From Nitrososphaerota archaeon (GTDB lineage Archaea; Thermoproteota; Nitrososphaeria; Nitrososphaerales; UBA183), in the NCBI GenBank assembly GCA_027886925.1, contig JAPCJN010000122.1, positions 1 to 6,089 on the forward strand: a DNA stretch of 6,089 bases, written 5' to 3'. The position numbers and the translations under genes are program-made. The notes beneath the pieces were generated by a model, which worked only from the letters and a program-made list of their open reading frames with translations, ran no database searches and was not told where the DNA came from. Each line of letters begins with the position of its first letter. The first letter of the stretch is position 1. Below are positions 1 through 5,086 of the stretch, piece after piece.

Positions 1-1327
1 GCACGAGGTAGCCCGTGATTGGGTCGGCGTCACCCGAGACGTCGGGCACTCCGCGGCCCACCCGGCCGCCTGGGTTCACCGAGGGCGGGACGTTCGCGCC
101 GCTCTGCCAACTCGGCAGAGGGAACACGTCGCTCACCCCGCCGCCGGTAGCGCCGCCGGCCGGCTGGTCGTTCCACGCCACCTCGCTCTTGATCACCCTT
201 CCGCCCTTCTCTTCCAGCATCTTCGTCCCTCCGCACCCCAGGACATATTGGGACGAGGCCGGAAAGTCCACGTGGGCGAGATTGTCCTTCGCCCCGTCGG
301 ACGAGCCATTGTCGCCCGAAGCCGCGGCGACCGTTATGCCGAGCATCGCCGCGTCCTGGAATGCCTGGTCAAGGGCCTGGATCCCCTGCTTCGTCCAATT
401 CGACTCGGCGTCGCCCCAGCTGATCGAGATCGCCGAGGGCCTGTGTATGTCGTCGTGGACGGCCGCGCTGACAGCGTCCACAAAGCCAGCGTCGGTGTTG
501 GGCGCGAAGTAGACATAGATTTGTGCCTTGGGCGCGATGCTCCCTATGACCTCGATGTCGAGCATCACCTCGGTGTCGGGGCCGTTCGGGTCCCCTGTGG
601 GTGAATTCGCACCGCCACCGACCGAGATGGCGAGCACGCTCGGCGCGGGGACTCCGAGCTTCGCGAAGTATTTCTGAAGGTCGCTCGTCGTGTACCCGCC
701 GCCGAGCTCAATAATTGCTATCGACTGCCCGGTCCCATCCAGACCTGACGGGAAGTCATAGAGGGCTGCGACCTGCGGAGGGGTATACGAGACGCCCCCC
801 GCCGCTGCCCTCTTCCTGAGGATTCGCACGTGCGACTTGGCCTGAGGGCGGTTGTCCAAGCCGAGCACGGCCTGCACTATTGGGGAGAGGTCGGCAGGCA
901 GGTATATCGGCCCAAACCGTCCCCGAAAGACGCCTCTCGGGTGACTATAGCGCGTCAGCCTGACATCGAAGGCCCTGGCAAACTGCGTCAAAGTCCCCGA
1001 GAGGACGATGGAGCGTTTTGCCGAACTCTCTTCTGCGATTCCTAGCCCATATTCGCGAGCGAACGCCTCCACCTTGGCGAACTCCTCGCCCGTCGCTCCT
1101 TGGCTTGCAGCGAACTCCTCTCGAGTCGGATAGCTGCGATCTTTCGGCATCAGCGCACCCATCTCTTCCAGGGTGGCCGTCCTCTGAATCTCCGATGACG
1201 GACGGGGACGGATGATGACCGTGACGCGGATTGTCTCATTTGGGTCGATTTTGCCGGAAACTTTTGCTCCAGGGAATAGCACCCGCTCGCTGCCGGGAAG
1301 GGTGACTTTTTGCTTGGGGATGGTCAT
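1..1327 (-). CDS. Sedolisin (kumamolisin-type, MEROPS S53) serine-carboxyl peptidase, 3' end cut by window
   Basis: Endopeptidase of the sedolisin family, usually active at acid pH and made as a self-activating proenzyme. The 442 visible codons hold an S53 prodomain (about residues 8-160, including PGSERVLFPGAKV and the FDVRL segment) and then the catalytic domain, starting near residue 175 after a basic RKR stretch. Glu253 and Asp257 in EVMLDIEV match the catalytic Glu/Asp pair, and Asp339 in AAASGDNGSSDG matches the oxyanion Asp. The 4- and 82-residue spacings equal those of kumamolisin (Glu78, Asp82, Asp164). By the same spacing the nucleophilic Ser should lie near residue 453, about 11 residues past the window edge, so it is missing by truncation only. 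I see no signal peptide. ATG at 1327 is chosen because a TATA-like element lies about 29 nt upstream; in-frame GTG (1333) and TTG (1336) are alternatives. Family assignment is near certain; substrate and cell location are unknown. Confidence 0.96.
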   Translation of the reverse strand, partial: MTIPKQKVTLPGSERVLFPGAKVSGKIDPNETIRVTVIIRPRPSSEIQRTATLEEMGALMPKDRSYPTREEFAASQGATGEEFAKVEAFAREYGLGIAEESSAKRSIVLSGTLTQFARAFDVRLTRYSHPRGVFRGRFGPIYLPADLSPIVQAVLGLDNRPQAKSHVRILRKRAAAGGVSYTPPQVAALYDFPSGLDGTGQSIAIIELGGGYTTSDLQKYFAKLGVPAPSVLAISVGGGANSPTGDPNGPDTEVMLDIEVIGSIAPKAQIYVYFAPNTDAGFVDAVSAAVHDDIHRPSAISISWGDAESNWTKQGIQALDQAFQDAAMLGITVAAASGDNGSSDGAKDNLAHVDFPASSQYVLGCGGTKMLEEKGGRVIKSEVAWNDQPAGGATGGGVSDVFPLPSWQSGANVPPSVNPGGRVGRGVPDVSGDADPITGYLV

Positions 1328-1350
1328 GACCACCAACGGGGCCTGAGAGA

Positions 1351-1360
1351 TGCTATGAAT
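1351..1360 (-). promoter_or_regulatory. Possible TATA box of the sedolisin gene
   Basis: On the minus strand this reads ATTCATAGCA, a weak match to an archaeal TATA box. Its centre is about 29 nt before the ATG at 1327, which would give a nearly leaderless transcript. There is no clear Shine-Dalgarno ahead of that ATG, which agrees with leaderless initiation. An alternative is read-through from the upstream gene ending at 1465. Confidence 0.4.
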
Positions 1361-1464
1361 GTGTGCCCTACCCTTTCAGGCCGGATGCCGGCGGCGCTCT
1401 GAGACCTCTTAAGACAGAAGACCCTCCGGCGCACGGGGCATCGCAACGAACACTCTCAGCATAG

Positions 1465-2028
1465 CTATGGGCTAGGCTGCGGATGGGAATCTCGATACGC
1501 GGCTTTCAGTTTGTCTACAGCATCCTCGAGCGACCAACCCCTCACCTGCGTTTTCTCGGCGATGAATGAGAGCATGTAGCTCTCGATCACCAGCGCCGAG
1601 TCTGCGAGCAACGCCCGGAGCGCCGACATGAACTCCCCCGGCTTGGACGCGACGTCAGTCGTTCGGAGCTCGTACCTCTCTTCGAGCATCGTGTAAAGGA
1701 CGTCTTTTCCCGTCCGCCCTATCATGTCAAAAGCGTTGTCGAGCGCTTCGACCACGATGGCAACATATGGGGGAGCGTTCGGGTCCTGTTGCTGGCCGTC
1801 CTTTTTCTTTTTGGACTCTTGCTCCCTCAGATAGCCCGCCAGATCCTTGAGCGTGGACAGATCGTCGTCCTCCCAGTATCGTTGCACCGATCGGGACTTT
1901 AGCTTGGAGAGGGCCACCCAAGCTGACATGGGGAGGGCGCCTACGACCTTGAATTTCATGCCGCCAAATATAGCAGTCAAGCGGTTACAGAGAGGTTCGA
2001 GTCGTGACTCCTGGAATCCTGAAGTCAA
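1465..2028 (-). CDS. NitrOD5/DUF3227-like output-domain protein
   Basis: A 187-aa soluble protein of unknown exact role. The N-terminal part (residues 24-70) is a compact alpha/beta-looking stretch I do not recognise. Residues 71-87 form a low-complexity linker (KKKK, QQQ, then PNAPP). Residues 88-180 resemble the archaeal NitrOD5/DUF3227 domain: an AL-x-x-A helix, a LEERY-like segment, a 'KPGEFMSALRALL' segment, a helix ending IESYMLSFIAEK, and a final GWSLEDAVDKLKAAY helix. That family is regarded as a signalling or transcription output module in archaea; this is recalled pattern similarity, not a search result. TTG at 2028 is preferred because a strong Shine-Dalgarno lies 9 nt upstream and a strong TATA box lies further up. 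An internal ATG (residue 24) would discard that signal. It is 137 nt upstream of the sedolisin on the same strand, but the latter may have its own promoter. Confidence 0.8.
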   Translation of the reverse strand: MTSGFQESRLEPLCNRLTAIFGGMKFKVVGALPMSAWVALSKLKSRSVQRYWEDDDLSTLKDLAGYLREQESKKKKDGQQQDPNAPPYVAIVVEALDNAFDMIGRTGKDVLYTMLEERYELRTTDVASKPGEFMSALRALLADSALVIESYMLSFIAEKTQVRGWSLEDAVDKLKAAYRDSHPQPSP

Positions 2029-2037
2029 CCTGAACGA

Positions 2038-2048
2038 ACCTCCTCTCC
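2038..2048 (-). promoter_or_regulatory. Shine-Dalgarno that fixes a TTG start
   Basis: The minus strand reads GGAGAGGAGGT, nearly full complement to the archaeal 16S rRNA 3' end, with 9 nt between it and TTG at 2028. It is the strongest ribosome binding site in the window and the reason for choosing the TTG start of the NitrOD5-like gene. Confidence 0.8.
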
Positions 2049-2073
2049 AGGGTCATTTGACGATTAGAGCATT

Positions 2074-2088
2074 CACAAATATTTAAGC
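2074..2088 (-). promoter_or_regulatory. TATA box of the NitrOD5-like gene
   Basis: The minus strand reads GCTTAAATATTTGTG, close to the archaeal TATA consensus. With the usual distance of about 27 nt, transcription would start near 2055, leaving a leader of about 27 nt that includes the Shine-Dalgarno at 2038-2048. The core is nearly symmetric, so it could also serve weak plus-strand transcription. Confidence 0.7.
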
Positions 2089-2201
2089 TCATGGTAGCGC
2101 AAATGGCAACTGGCTCCGCACCCCGGCGTGCCACATTTTACGGCGGTTCGATCCCTGCGATCGGGGTTAACGAGCTGATTGTGAAGGTAGTTTTGGGAGT
2201 C

Positions 2202-2235
2202 GCAGGAATCCATTGACATCATTGGAGATTCCCGC
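2202..2235. repeat. Inverted repeat upstream of the PadR promoter (possible operator)
   Basis: Arms GCAGGAATC (2202-2210) and GATTCCCGC (2227-2235) are complementary at 8 of 9 positions around a 16-nt spacer. The site ends 39 nt before the PadR TATA box (2274) and lies about 155 nt from the divergent TATA box. Distance to the TATA box suits an activator or a looping site better than simple repression. It does not match the ATGT-N8-ACAT pattern known for many bacterial PadR operators. Confidence 0.45.
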
Positions 2236-2266
2236 AGCTTCTGGTCGCTTGTTTTGCGGGCCCGGC

Positions 2267-2281
2267 GGAAATGTTTATCTA
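2267..2281 (+). promoter_or_regulatory. BRE and TATA box of the PadR gene
   Basis: A purine-rich BRE-like GGAAATG (2267-2273) is followed by TTTATCTA (2274-2281). The predicted transcription start is near 2300-2305, just before GTG at 2308, so the message would have almost no leader. Confidence 0.65.
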
Positions 2282-2307
2282 TTGAGTTACCGTAATAATG
2301 GCCGTCA

Positions 2308-2682
2308 GTGGGGCATGTGGTGAATTCGGTAACGGACTACGAGATTGACCGCTATGTCCGTAGATATCGAAGAGGAATGGTAAACTCGCTTCTAGAGTAT
2401 CTGATCTTGAACTACGTAGAGAAGGGAAAGCTTTGCGGTTACGATATCATCACCGTGCTGCATGAACGGTTCCACACTCTCCTCAGCCCAGGTCAAGTGT
2501 ACCCGGTCATCGACCACATGACCGAGCAAGGCCTGATTCGTAAGGAAAAGCAGGGCAAGGCCGTCCTCCTCGAGGCGACGTATCTTGGCCAGTCCCTCCT
2601 GAAAGCATGGAGGGAAGAGTTCCGGGCGATCCAAATGCAGCTAAGCAATCCAATGACACAGGAACTGCGTGCCGTGGCTTGA
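2308..2682 (+). CDS. PadR-family winged-helix transcriptional regulator
   Basis: A 124-aa cytoplasmic DNA-binding protein. Residues 27-101 carry the PadR fold: the opening helix SLLEYLILNYVEKG, the GYDIITVLHERF helix, the recognition segment TLLSPGQVYPVIDHMTEQGLI, and a beta-wing with RKEKQGKAVLLEATYLG. The C-terminal tail (101-124) is a short helix, as in the small PadR-s2 type that dimerises through one helix. The start is uncertain: GTG at 2308 fits the TATA box, GTG at 2317 and 2320 are close alternatives, and ATG at 2377 begins directly at the domain. An ATG at 2298 is in another frame and hits a stop after 16 codons. The gene probably shares a transcript with the PadR-like gene 24 nt downstream. 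Ligand and target genes are not evident. Confidence 0.92.
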   Translation: MGHVVNSVTDYEIDRYVRRYRRGMVNSLLEYLILNYVEKGKLCGYDIITVLHERFHTLLSPGQVYPVIDHMTEQGLIRKEKQGKAVLLEATYLGQSLLKAWREEFRAIQMQLSNPMTQELRAVA

Positions 2683-2706
2683 AGCCTATAGGGGCCGTGT
2701 TCAGGA

Positions 2707-3039
2707 ATGATTTCAAATTGGATGCGTTCTAGGTTTCGCTCCGCTTGGATATCGCAGAACATGTCCCTTCTGGTCCTCAGGCTCCTCCGAGAATCGCCTT
2801 TGAACGAGTTTGAGATCCTCTCTCACCTGCACCTAAGGTATGGGCTTACCCCGAGCAATCAGGAGTTTGGGCGGCTGAAGAAGGTGCTCCTGACCGAGGG
2901 ATATGCGAAAATGGAACGCAGCTCAGGCAACAACGAGTTGCAAATCACGACTGCAGGCATCAAACTCCTGCGCCTGCTCGAAGAGGAATATCGAGAGGTC
3001 GTCTCGAACGTCGTGCGGTTGCAGCGGGCTCAGCTTTGA
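2707..3039 (+). CDS. Second PadR-like winged-helix protein
   Basis: A 110-aa protein that aligns over residues 17-96 with its upstream neighbour: the helix MSLLVLRLLRES, then NEFEILSHLHLRYG, then the recognition region LTPSNQEFGRLKKVLLTEGY, and a wing with KMERSSGNNELQITTAG. The usual PadR 'YP-L--L' motif is replaced by 'FGRLKKVL', so it is a divergent member or a related wHTH. ATG at 2707 directly abuts AGGA, which is too close for a good ribosome site; ATG at 2722 or at 2761 (residue 19, exactly at the domain start) may be the true start. It has no promoter of its own that I can see and is likely translated from the PadR transcript. Two unequal PadR proteins side by side could form a heterodimer; that is inference. 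Confidence 0.82.
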   Translation: MISNWMRSRFRSAWISQNMSLLVLRLLRESPLNEFEILSHLHLRYGLTPSNQEFGRLKKVLLTEGYAKMERSSGNNELQITTAGIKLLRLLEEEYREVVSNVVRLQRAQL

Positions 3040-3083
3040 CGATTTCGCCAAGGGTAAGGTCTCCCGTCGGAGGTGCGGCGACG

Positions 3084-3107
3084 TTTTTCTCCTTCCTATC
3101 CTTCCTT
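3084..3107 (+). terminator. Pyrimidine-rich terminator-like tract after the PadR pair
   Basis: Five T residues at 3084-3088 are followed by an almost pure C/T run to 3107, starting 45 nt after the stop of the second PadR-like gene. Archaeal RNA polymerase typically terminates on T-rich non-template tracts without needing a hairpin. A strong hairpin follows at once. Confidence 0.5.
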
Positions 3108-3134
3108 CGGCTACGCCTCGTCGTAGCCGTGGAA
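3102..3134. repeat. Perfect 8-bp hairpin with outer extension
   Basis: CGGCTACG (3108-3115) and CGTAGCCG (3122-3129) pair perfectly around the loop CCTCGT. After a small internal loop, TTCC (3102-3105) can pair with GGAA (3131-3134). It could stabilise the 3' end of the PadR mRNA, aid termination, or be a protein binding site. The remaining 3135-3267 holds no convincing gene. Confidence 0.6.
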
Positions 3135-3267
3135 TGGCCGCCCCTTGACCTGCTGGTAGCTCTCAACTCGGTGTGATGCACTGGGTTCCCGGACAAAGAT
3201 GCGACCTGAGAGACATCGCAGTCTTCGATTGCGCGCCTGATAGTTTTACTTTCTCGCAAGTGCGCTC

Positions 3268-3277
3268 ATATTTATTA
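3268..3277 (+). promoter_or_regulatory. TATA box of the double-HTH regulator
   Basis: ATATTTATTA matches the archaeal TATA consensus well. Its centre is about 30 nt before ATG at 3303, so transcription should start at or within a few bases of the start codon, giving a leaderless message. No Shine-Dalgarno is present, in agreement. Confidence 0.75.
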
Positions 3278-3302
3278 GGTAATACGCCATCGGGCCTACT
3301 GC

Positions 3303-4391
3303 ATGGGAACTGACCTAAGCAAGCTTATCGAAGCAATCAACCGCTTCGGCGTCCAGAACGTTTCACTTCTGTCAAGGATGACCGGGATGCCTGTAGAGAC
3401 CATGCGTTACACGATGAAAAAGAGGTTTCCCAAGATCGGCCTCAACGTCCGCACGCCCATGAATCACAGCGCCTTGGGACTAGAACGATATTTCGTCTCC
3501 ATGAGGTTGACCGAGAGCGCGGAGCAGTCCGAACGGGCCATCTTGAAGGGGCTCTCTTCCAATGCTTTTCTCACATACTGGTGCAAGGCAGCAGTCGAGC
3601 GCCGACAACTTGCTTTCTTCTCGGTCCCCGTCTCTCTTGTCGATGAGTTCCTGGGATTCCTGAACAGGCTCGTAAAGGAGGACGTCCTGGTGGAGTACAC
3701 GTCCGAGCGGATCGAATGGTCGCGGCACCTCGAACTGAAAAGCAGATACTACAACTTCGCGACAGGTGAATGGTCGATCGATTGGGACAAGCTCACGAGG
3801 TCCGGCGAGACTCCGCCCGCGCCTCCAAGGCATGAGGAGCCCTCACCATCGCCCGAAATCGATGCCAAGGACACGCTCATCATCAAGGAGCTGCAGCTCG
3901 ACTCCTGGCGCAACATAGCCGAGATAGCGCGGAAACTGGGATTGAACGAGAGAACGGTGCGCTGGCACTACAAGAAGCACGTCGTCGACATCGCACCATC
4001 CAGCTATGTGAACTGGATTCCAGTGACCCCGAAGGAGCTCACGAGAGCGGCCGGCCTCATCCACGAGTTCAACGGCATCTCGAAGAAGACCCTCGCAAAG
4101 CTAAGGTTCGTGTTCAACAACTTCCCCTTTTCTTGGTTCGAGGGAGGGCGCGGAGACGGGTACTACCAGGTGCAATCGGGTCTCCCGGCGGGACAACTCA
4201 TGGAGTCTCTACGCTTCCTCAACTCGAGCCTGGGGGAGATCGTCTCGAGCTGGAAGACCTGGACAATCGACCTCTCGACGACATCCTGGTACACGCTTCC
4301 ATATGAGAACTTCGACGACAAGAAGGGCTGGTTCTTCAACGAGGGCGCAGCGTTAGAGGCTGTCCTCCCTCGCAAGATGAAAATAAAGTGA
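3303..4391 (+). CDS. Lrp/AsnC-like regulator with two HTH-sensor units
   Basis: A 362-aa cytoplasmic protein made of two similar halves. Half one: an HTH at residues 5-47 (LIEAINRFG, then VSLLSRMTGMPVETMRYTMKKRF) and an alpha/beta sensor-like part at 60-162. A Pro/Glu-rich linker spans 170-186. Half two: an HTH at 188-230 (DTLIIKELQLD, then NIAEIARKLGLNERTVRWHYKKHV), a clear AsnC/Lrp-type recognition helix, and a sensor-like part at 236-346. Both halves carry an F/W-rich strand, a helix 'LVDEFLGFLNRL' or 'LMESLRFLNSSL', and an aromatic end near YYNF or YENF. Typical Lrp proteins are about 150 aa with one HTH and one RAM domain, so this is a tandem duplication in one chain. Ligand and targets are unknown. 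The stop lies 8 nt from the stop of a convergent small gene. HTH assignment is firm; calling the C-terminal domains RAM-like is tentative. Confidence 0.88.
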   Translation: MGTDLSKLIEAINRFGVQNVSLLSRMTGMPVETMRYTMKKRFPKIGLNVRTPMNHSALGLERYFVSMRLTESAEQSERAILKGLSSNAFLTYWCKAAVERRQLAFFSVPVSLVDEFLGFLNRLVKEDVLVEYTSERIEWSRHLELKSRYYNFATGEWSIDWDKLTRSGETPPAPPRHEEPSPSPEIDAKDTLIIKELQLDSWRNIAEIARKLGLNERTVRWHYKKHVVDIAPSSYVNWIPVTPKELTRAAGLIHEFNGISKKTLAKLRFVFNNFPFSWFEGGRGDGYYQVQSGLPAGQLMESLRFLNSSLGEIVSSWKTWTIDLSTTSWYTLPYENFDDKKGWFFNEGAALEAVLPRKMKIK

Positions 4392-4396
4392 AGGAA

Positions 4397-4426
4397 GGCC
4401 TAGTCAGGCCCTCCGGGTCCGCCCGG
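4397..4426. terminator. Two tandem 5-bp hairpins between convergent stops
   Basis: GGCCT-AGTC-AGGCC (4397-4410) and CCGGG-TCCG-CCCGG (4413-4426) are both perfect. The first begins 5 nt after the stop of the double-HTH gene and contains the stop codon of the minus-strand peptide gene; the second lies in that gene's Gly/Pro codons. No T-run follows on either strand, so a bidirectional terminator is only a possibility; the second hairpin may be a by-product of the GGN/CCN codons. Confidence 0.4.
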
Positions 4427-4534
4427 GTCGCCGCTGGAGACGACGTGCACCCCATGTGCGATGAGCAACGTCGAAAATACCGCCATCGCGAAGGGGGCTA
4501 GCCTGAGTAGCTTCTGCAGTAGGAGACTTTTCAT
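4400..4534 (-). CDS. Small leaderless gene for a 44-aa single-span membrane or exported peptide
   Basis: An ORF of 44 codons from ATG at 4534 to TAG at 4400. The peptide has a short positive start (MKSLLLQKLLR), a hydrophobic stretch at about residues 12-32 (LAPFAMAVFSTLLIAHG), and a Ser/Gly/Pro/Asp tail (SSGDPGGPGGPD). This is the layout of a signal-anchored or exported peptide with a short acidic outer tail. Support for it being real: a TATA box (GATTATAGC) is centred about 26 nt before the ATG, exactly right for leaderless expression; third codon positions are mostly G or C as in the neighbouring genes; and it fits between its convergent neighbour's stop and its own promoter without overlap. 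I do not recognise the family and assign no function. Toxin, membrane regulator or structural micropeptide are all open. Confidence 0.62.
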   Translation of the reverse strand: MKSLLLQKLLRLAPFAMAVFSTLLIAHGVHVVSSGDPGGPGGPD

Positions 4535-4538
4535 TGAA

Positions 4539-4558
4539 AGCTTCGGTGAGCGGAAGCT
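4539..4558. repeat. Inverted repeat between TATA box and start of the small peptide gene
   Basis: AGCTTC (4539-4544) and GAAGCT (4553-4558) are perfect inverted arms around 8 nt. The repeat covers the transcript start region and touches the TATA box of the 44-aa peptide gene. A protein bound here would block initiation, so it may be a repressor site. Confidence 0.45.
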
Positions 4559-4564
4559 ATAATC
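4556..4564 (-). promoter_or_regulatory. TATA box of the small peptide gene
   Basis: The minus strand reads GATTATAGC. The centre (4560) is 26 nt upstream of the A of the ATG at 4534, predicting a transcript that begins at the start codon. The same bases, read on the plus strand as GCTATAAT, differ at one position from the half-site GCTATACT of the HxlR-MFS palindrome. Confidence 0.6.
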
Positions 4565-4683
4565 GCAGTATGCAGGACCGAGTTACTAAACGCGATATGT
4601 TCGAAGCAAAACGGGTGAGCGACAGCGTCGCCGCACAGAAAAATGCCCCAGAAGGACTCGAGGTACGGATTTCGGGTGCATTC

Positions 4684-4695
4684 GGGTTATAACCC
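4684..4695. promoter_or_regulatory. Perfect 12-bp palindrome containing TTATAA
   Basis: GGGTTATAACCC is its own reverse complement and has a TATA-like core. As a plus-strand promoter it would start transcription near 4716, at the sequence AAGGAGAAAG just before the hairpin cluster. It could instead be a regulator binding site, helped by the neighbouring TTCGGGT repeats. Confidence 0.4.
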
Positions 4696-4699
4696 ATAT

Positions 4700-4842
4700 G
4701 CGAGATTAAGAACGCAAGGAGAAAGTCCCGGGTCGGAGAGGCCTTAGTCGGGTGCTCAATATTTTCACCCGCGGCGGTAGTCCCCGTAACCGCCGATTCT
4801 GCTCGCTAAATCCTTCCTAGCTTTGCGTAGGATGACCCTACG
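4700..4842 (+). ncRNA. Candidate structured RNA (hairpin cluster)
   Basis: Three perfect stems lie close together: CGGGTG/CACCCG (4749-4754 with 4766-4771), directly abutted by CGGCGGT/ACCGCCG (4772-4778 with 4789-4795), and CGTAGG/CCTACG (4826-4831 with 4837-4842). An outer helix can join GCGAG (4700-4704) to CTCGC (4802-4806), continued by AGAA (4709-4712) with TTCT (4797-4800), which would enclose the first two. A T6 run at 4892-4897 could end the transcript. If transcription starts near 4716 from the palindromic TATA, the outer GCGAG helix would not be included, so the exact 5' end is unclear. I cannot match it to a known RNA family. Strand is inferred from the promoter and T-run and is not certain. 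Confidence 0.35.
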
Positions 4843-4891
4843 AACGGGATCTGCCGATGATTCTCCTGATCCGAAGCCATCTACGCACGAC

Positions 4892-4897
4892 TTTTTT
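4892..4897 (+). terminator. T6 run, possible end of the candidate RNA
   Basis: Six consecutive T residues, the longest T-run on the plus strand in this gene-free stretch, 50 nt after the last hairpin. In archaea such a run can be enough to terminate transcription. Confidence 0.3.
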
Positions 4898-5054
4898 CAC
4901 CCGCAGCACCGAAGAGAAAGTTCAGGGTCGTCGTTGTGCTTTCAATACGCCCCGAAACCAATCGATGTCCCTTTGTCGGAAAAGGCGCCGAAATCAGGCC
5001 TTAGATTGCTCCCGCTCCGATCAACTAGGTCCGTTCAAATGGCGAGGAATATTG

Positions 5055-5075
5055 ATGAAAGAATGAGAAATGAAT
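5055..5075 (-). terminator. T-rich tract after the HxlR gene
   Basis: On the minus strand the sequence 12 to 32 nt past the HxlR stop is made mostly of T with scattered C and A (TTCATTTCTCATTCTTTC). This fits an archaeal intrinsic terminator, though no run exceeds three T. Confidence 0.3.
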
Positions 5076-5086
5076 GCCCGCTGTCA

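Larger units (their letters stand above)
4565..5086. other. Long stretch with no supported protein gene
   Basis: Frames in both directions here are short, lack promoter or ribosome-site support, or are antisense to the HxlR gene. What it does hold: direct repeats TTCGGGT at 4671-4677 and 4681-4687 (10 bp apart), the 12-bp palindrome GGGTTATAACCC (4684-4695), a hairpin cluster (4700-4842), a T6 run (4892-4897), and a T-rich minus-strand tract after the HxlR stop (5055-5075). Over 500 bp without a gene is unusual for a compact archaeal genome. Confidence 0.6.

Noticed and set aside
15..604. Plus-strand open frames (15-512 and 248-604) over the first 600 bases.
   Set aside because: Antisense to the sedolisin catalytic domain, whose identity is certain; they arise from the GC-rich codons of that gene.
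2086..2163. tRNA-like words: a D-arm-like GCTCATGGTAGC and a T-loop-like GGTTCGATCCC on the plus strand.
   Set aside because: The T-stem has mismatches (GGCGG against CCTGC), no acceptor stem can be formed with the expected flanks, no anticodon loop with U33 fits, and the D-to-T distance is about 18 nt too long. Chance, or at most a decayed tRNA remnant.
3200..3220. Short hairpin TGCGA-N11-TCGCA ahead of the double-HTH gene.
   Set aside because: Only five base pairs with a long loop; expected by chance in a region of this size and not positioned at the promoter.
2960..3259. Minus-strand open frame of 99 codons across the 3040-3302 spacer.
   Set aside because: It overlaps the end of the second PadR-like gene, is Arg/Thr/Ala-rich low complexity, contains the 8-bp hairpin and has no start signals.
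4570..4692. Plus-strand ORF of 40 codons from ATG at 4570.
   Set aside because: No TATA box at the right distance, no ribosome site, mixed codon use, and it ends inside the 12-bp palindrome. Nothing recognisable in the peptide.
4716..4735. AAGGAGAAAGTCCC resembles the conserved GAGGAAAGUCC near the 5' end of RNase P RNA.
   Set aside because: The matching downstream conserved regions (ACAGAA and the 3' GGCUUA block) are absent in the following 300 nt.
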